The translations under genes and the position numbers were made by a program. From a virus, in the IMG/VR virus record IMGVR_UViG_3300032047_000003, positions 1 through 64,000 of that record: a stretch of DNA of 64,000 nt, one strand, 5' to 3'. Each line of letters opens with the position of its first letter. Positions within the stretch are counted from its first letter, which is position 1. The notes under the pieces are model-generated. The model worked only from the letters and a program-made list of their open reading frames with translations. It was not told where the DNA came from and did no database searches. Shown in pieces: positions 61,901-64,000 of this stretch.

Positions 61901-64000
61901 GTCAACATCACTCTTGAAGTTCGAATGCAGCCTTGTCATTAATTCTTCGGCTTTTGTAGAGTAGTACTTACTTAATGCAGAATTTGATCGATTTATAAGC
62001 ATTGACGTGGCTGCCAGCTTGTTTAAAGTCTCTGCAGAAAGTTTACCTGTTGGATTTCCGAAAAGATCAAATTCTTTAGTATATATTCCCGTTGAAGTAG
62101 GGTTTCCAGTCTTTAGACTCAGGCCATCCACCTTAATGGACTGCGATCCATAATGCGCAGATCTAAAAACCGCTTCAGTCCCTACTTCAATTCCCGATCC
62201 GATAAGACCGTAAGGAGTAAGTCTCGCCACATCTTTTCCAGTTTTTAGTGATCTTGCAACATCGTACACTAATAATCCTCCCCCTACCCCTTTTGCAATC
62301 GCCGCACCATTAGAAGCGCTGTAATCGAGTTTGTCAGGGTTATACTCTCCGTGAGCCGTAGTCTGAAACATACCTCCAAAACCTCTTTCAATAGAATTGA
62401 GGCCTACATTGAAGCCAGATCGAAGATCGTCTAGTCCGAATTCATTAATAATTCTTGGTTCTAAAAACCACTCGGAATACTGTTCAAAATATGACTCCAA
62501 CTGCTTGAACATTATGAATTTTTGAATCTTAGGAGGAGCGTCTTTATACGCGTCTTTTGAAAATTTCATATAAGCGTATGACTTAAGCAAAGTGAAATTA
62601 TTCTCAAGTAAATCCATTCCTCCAACTTTTGCCAAATTAATAGTATCCAAATAGTTAATATATTTTCCATGAACTTGATCCCGAGCATCTTTAAAAGCCA
62701 AAGCTCTTAAAGTTAATTGGGTTACAGTCGTCCCATCAAAAGCACTTCCTTGATCTTCCCAAAATAGAGAGTTAAGTCCGGTATTCATTGCCCCACCCCA
62801 ACCCATAGAACCTGATGTCGTTTCAAAATTTCCCAATCTTTGAACATTCGAAGATAAAAAAGTATTAATCGCTTTTTCATCTTCTGGATGAACGTTCCAT
62901 ATCGCAGTGGGTCCTGGAGTCACATGTTCGATCCCCTTATCTAACCTAAGATAAAGTTGTTCCGATATATTAAAGTTATGACTCAATTCTTCAGTTTCAC
63001 CAAGAAGATGATCTGCTATAAAGGACGGACCAAACACAGGAATGCCTCCCTGCAGTTCAATCTTCATGTAGTCATGGAGCAACTGGTCTACAGGGTGAAG
63101 GGGCGTATACATTGAATGCCCTCCGCGAGAATAAACTAAGGTGTTTTTATTAACGATTCCCCTTGCCTTCTTATGTATTTCTGTTATTCCTTGAGTCTCG
63201 ACAATAGGAATCTCCTTAAATAAAAAACCTTGCGCCCATCCTCCATCCGCGGCTTCTTCTCTATATGCGCCAGGTTTTGAAATATTTTGCAGAATTGGAT
63301 CCTCGGACAAATTGTTTTCCTTAGAAATGTAATCATAAAGGATTTCATTTAAAAGGTCTTGCGCCCTGATATACAGGTCCTTGGTGAGTTGAGAACGAAC
63401 CGCGTCGTTATAAAGTCCCGCCTCCACCGCTGCATTCCACGCACGCTCAGCCAAAGCCCTACATGCTAAGAAATCATTCCGAAAATTATTTCCATCTGCA
63501 AGAACCCTGTTGCCGTCTCTATCAATGTAAAAAGGCATCGTGTCGTTGCCTATAATTTGTTTTCTAAAATTGTATATAATGGCCAATTCTTCTTGTTGTT
63601 TTTTATCCGCATTGTTTGGCAGGCCGTTGGTATCTATATTCAAGTTTATTAAATCTTCTTGTTTTATTTCTATACTCGCATCTGTTTTTATACCTAACCT
63701 TTGATACTCGTCATTCAAACCACTTGATACCAACCTTATGACTTCGGAACTGGACAGTTCAATATTACCCGAGCTGCCGATTGCTAAAAGAAATGTTGTA
63801 GAAAGAGCTCTATTTAACTCATAGTAGAAAGAAGCTTTAAGTGCGCTATCAGACCCTGAATTACTTGCTTTAAAATATTCTACTAAATCCACAGGGGTTT
63901 CAATTTCGGAAATTTCTGGAGCACTTCCATCAGCTGGCCCTGTAACTAAATTGAAAAAGAAAACGCTTGCAATTTTTTCGTATTCTTCTTCTAGATTGTC
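55916..64000 (-). CDS. Giant tail hub-like protein, 5' end outside window
   Basis: The frame is open to the window edge (36 more codons before a GTG at 63892 that might look like a start), giving at least 2,694 codons. The N-terminal 1,200 residues are mixed alpha/beta. Around 60.4-59.85 kb is a gpD/gp27-type hub segment (SFSVSRSRENAADSAIISLQ, RPGMNIQLRAGYSNNP, CEIVVQSFGTELVQH). About 57.35-57.05 kb holds a second hub block (GDPSVKPWDVCFLFDD, GPVEVKSVTHIFSFETGYIT). The 2.5 kb between them encodes hydrophobic and Ala-rich helices (ETAIASVGIGISFLF, TSLFFFAVDYIGGGIFG). It is probably a fused hub and tail-tip or tape-measure-like protein. No lysozyme motif was seen. Confidence 0.78.
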   Translation of the reverse strand, partial: DNLEEEYEKIASVFFFNLVTGPADGSAPEISEIETPVDLVEYFKASNSGSDSALKASFYYELNRALSTTFLLAIGSSGNIELSSSEVIRLVSSGLNDEYQRLGIKTDASIEIKQEDLINLNIDTNGLPNNADKKQQEELAIIYNFRKQIIGNDTMPFYIDRDGNRVLADGNNFRNDFLACRALAERAWNAAVEAGLYNDAVRSQLTKDLYIRAQDLLNEILYDYISKENNLSEDPILQNISKPGAYREEAADGGWAQGFLFKEIPIVETQGITEIHKKARGIVNKNTLVYSRGGHSMYTPLHPVDQLLHDYMKIELQGGIPVFGPSFIADHLLGETEELSHNFNISEQLYLRLDKGIEHVTPGPTAIWNVHPEDEKAINTFLSSNVQRLGNFETTSGSMGWGGAMNTGLNSLFWEDQGSAFDGTTVTQLTLRALAFKDARDQVHGKYINYLDTINLAKVGGMDLLENNFTLLKSYAYMKFSKDAYKDAPPKIQKFIMFKQLESYFEQYSEWFLEPRIINEFGLDDLRSGFNVGLNSIERGFGGMFQTTAHGEYNPDKLDYSASNGAAIAKGVGGGLLVYDVARSLKTGKDVARLTPYGLIGSGIEVGTEAVFRSAHYGSQSIKVDGLSLKTGNPTSTGIYTKEFDLFGNPTGKLSAETLNKLAATSMLINRSNSALSKYYSTKAEELMTRLHSNFKSDVDDKGNLKIESMLGTDVKYLSETANESRYAKGAALSNNFRFRDIRTDLEVLKEINLSNYINADDELKKLEAFRNELKSFVEEVKKNREVCYALGIDFLNESYNYVPPSERYSGIECYPDLGLPNHPFYTQSNFETGAAFYMWDIYNDGGAKITKEFLDEIERNSKVYLEGAYKHLKKMESKSITAIRVADSDATDVTNDNTSGLSTNNEGTDNVLYPYDTYYDSNGHYVLYKNLGEANSPFFTGQAKRNDLTDSLKKEIVTLIQESEGKDSFVFKFDQNGDGSSYDNSYVAETREQVVAQRTSLYRYLRFIDADGNRSITKPWSAKITDGASGFGGMLYDSAATVGGWAVGIDTSYIMDGQQGVQSPSDAISGFNRVHEITGVEPLKAIVKNNSYDSSALYVHENGNLLEEVNSVAMLSDEVMQIENMFGNGAGYVGDLIEEKSENSKAVETLLNDVKLRGLGAQTNYNQTFSLEGLNSLAKASSARLFTEKKKLSRAYPTFKLFFIEEDEFESRFINMDDFYSFNGVRSFSVSRSRENAADSAIISLQNIAGTLDGTRKGATIDVDYFSKKRVERIKRENKSSEKKDRNTLVSYSADNSNLESDTDQPFSAVVLRPGMNIQLRAGYSNNPDNLEVLISGRVTDISWGGAGDTCEIVVQSFGTELVQHLKGIEEDSKNKEYFATHQVLGSLMLSPELKHFGRWETGRIFQYGEAQDARLDFFRYKDNSDPSALQGYKQWAGFLSDWGLETAIASVGIGISFLFTKRLGLGKVGLPGFGLRGFTVKAVEGGSKLAPRTAWRLPFSYIRTAVASLMNPRFFPFVSGSLGRLASRVGLNRVGSLMRGGFSTVSGYTALRRGLAQGGDAALGAFKHLFIGIGDDLVRAASSVVKTVAAEVKVLSAATTSLTQTALRKSLLSVETALKAVPRGSSYAVFKTLTKEIDEIFAIIGRTAVSGADDVLANPQLTKRVFDLFKASERFMIAAVSQPSFARSVYLQGFRGAGGSTPLFLGTTALSATFNSTAIFFKTSLFFFAVDYIGGGIFGKSFTDTHKEYRRLYQNWFTKELVYFKLNPSDDNLYPPSPIYYMHNLTHIEKTVSEKVGMLFQMAFSDFSGAEGKSAMEFLKDWQNVNPLLYLKRVHPDACRYKLQNSTIWDVFHEMTLRHPGWIYSAVPYGKEFRYTMFFGIPSQRYWSKPATPGFIQRMNSVRELLTANVDDEDDLKRFFKQGYNEDYKTKKISDAEYEEFKKKARKNLMSKFKGKARNLLAVANQVKTTYNRAEYHAAMSKRKFTDTWNIAIGVYNPDAIVTEADLKDRQNYYETNSWDETGSNLLFLMEEMLKKPKRYSGMSQRELKRKFERMAAKGEARLKLKDKARSIETDIRADETFSDINDRKKLIEFINNRADHRFSTFGSKIENFLADENNVDERYVEGQTISKDDLELNRNTIELRGRLLKEYLTGLENRFVPFRNYHLIRSRENLIRNNFTVSQRNAVNSVNVYYKDMHDANNKKSVFMKASSNIPDSNLISQNVDKYDIRDRAMATRYGIGSLIYGVKEMYSGEISILGDPSVKPWDVCFLFDDQSKMSGPVEVKSVTHIFSFETGYITEIVPNAIVVGNESSSWPVLEALKVYVGGAIARERSVIDRGSSSDASSVNEQYGGDKNLPAILTTSKDKEELDTAIKRMNESTSRELGEIGYGTLGQRLGIIPESPDVSLNIDGFNLSYEASSSMIERYSDLVRNGIIEYKEVVDIDKNIFGETTNTENNVKATVNLEKLFKDLGNQNPSLNSDFSDFQDQAVSTVESLFDLGVSAFFAADALNPTTGTAGQFATKAIGLTGAGLSLLLLGKWKLNAGGLLKAAGVGGSGGVYMAGVDNQYYYNSSQVLDRFSSSYLIAAPIIFSKLLESEAVTIVPIVKEGKPLFAGVSTRSPTSVWQNILGDIVSGIDDAFRGVFDTIDENEAMGTEFYKHIVSRNPERANDPGLKYLKDSGQLLQYIKGN

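Noticed and set aside
63890-63892. GTG as the start of the giant hub-like gene
   Set aside because: The same frame continues without a stop for 36 codons to the window edge and the GTG lacks a ribosome site, so the gene is truncated by the window.
1-64000. Bacteroidetes host based on two small protein families
   Set aside because: Clear Shine-Dalgarno sites precede most genes, which is atypical for Bacteroidetes. The two families could be acquired, so the host is left open.
1-64000. tRNA genes
   Set aside because: No cloverleaf-like segment was noticed and intergenic gaps are almost all shorter than a tRNA; a tRNAscan run would be decisive.

Overview
The window is a piece of a large, A+T-rich, tailed bacteriophage genome (contractile-tail type, judging by a gpJ-like baseplate protein). 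It encodes its own DnaE-family (Pol III alpha) replicase, RecA, a T7-like primase-helicase, dUTPase and ThyX. No tRNA, rRNA, CRISPR array or host housekeeping gene was recognised. The host cannot be named. Two small proteins look like families I know from Bacteroidetes (a histone-H1-like protein and an HExxH membrane protein). However, most genes carry clear Shine-Dalgarno sites, which argues against a Bacteroidetes host. Heptose-type sugar genes fit a Gram-negative, probably aquatic, host.

Positions 1-21.7 kb, almost all + strand, hold nucleotide metabolism (dUTPase, ThyX), recombination (RecA, Cas4/RecB-like Fe-S nuclease, resolvase-like nuclease, Vsr-like nuclease), replication (dnaE in three pieces, primase-helicase), a ClpP-like protease, sugar genes (HldE/PfkB-like kinase, cupin) and many small unknown genes. 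They are tightly packed, mostly with ATGA or TAATG overlaps. The centrepiece is dnaE, broken into three separate genes (3499-4812, 5371-6987, 9104-10330). The second break is a split intein at the same Y/CFNKSHS site as the cyanobacterial DnaE split intein. The first break shows no intein motifs. Both gaps are filled by virion-like genes: an antisense beta-rich protein in the first; a small capping-like protein, a coiled-coil fibre and a 113-residue protein in the second.

Positions 21.7-28 kb (- strand) hold a continuous operon. It starts with small lysine-rich proteins, then an HExxH membrane protein, an amidase endolysin, two paralogous histidine kinases, a lone receiver-domain response regulator, a coiled-coil 2-TM membrane protein (holin or effector candidate) and more small lysine-rich proteins, one with an EF-hand/dockerin-like loop. 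A phage two-component system sitting inside a lysis cassette is the second major point of interest.

Positions 28-64 kb (- strand) hold the tail/baseplate operon. It reads from a giant hub-like protein (open at the window edge, at least 2,694 codons) through gp25-like and gpJ-like baseplate proteins and a series of large beta-rich structural proteins to a 1,948-residue LamG-containing tail fibre. The fibre gene is overlapped by a GT9 glycosyltransferase, a TylF-like methyltransferase and a sulfotransferase, which suggests modification of a virion or host glycan.

The + strand early/replication block and - strand late block converge at 21713-21716, with an intrinsic terminator at 21957-21987 for rightward transcripts.
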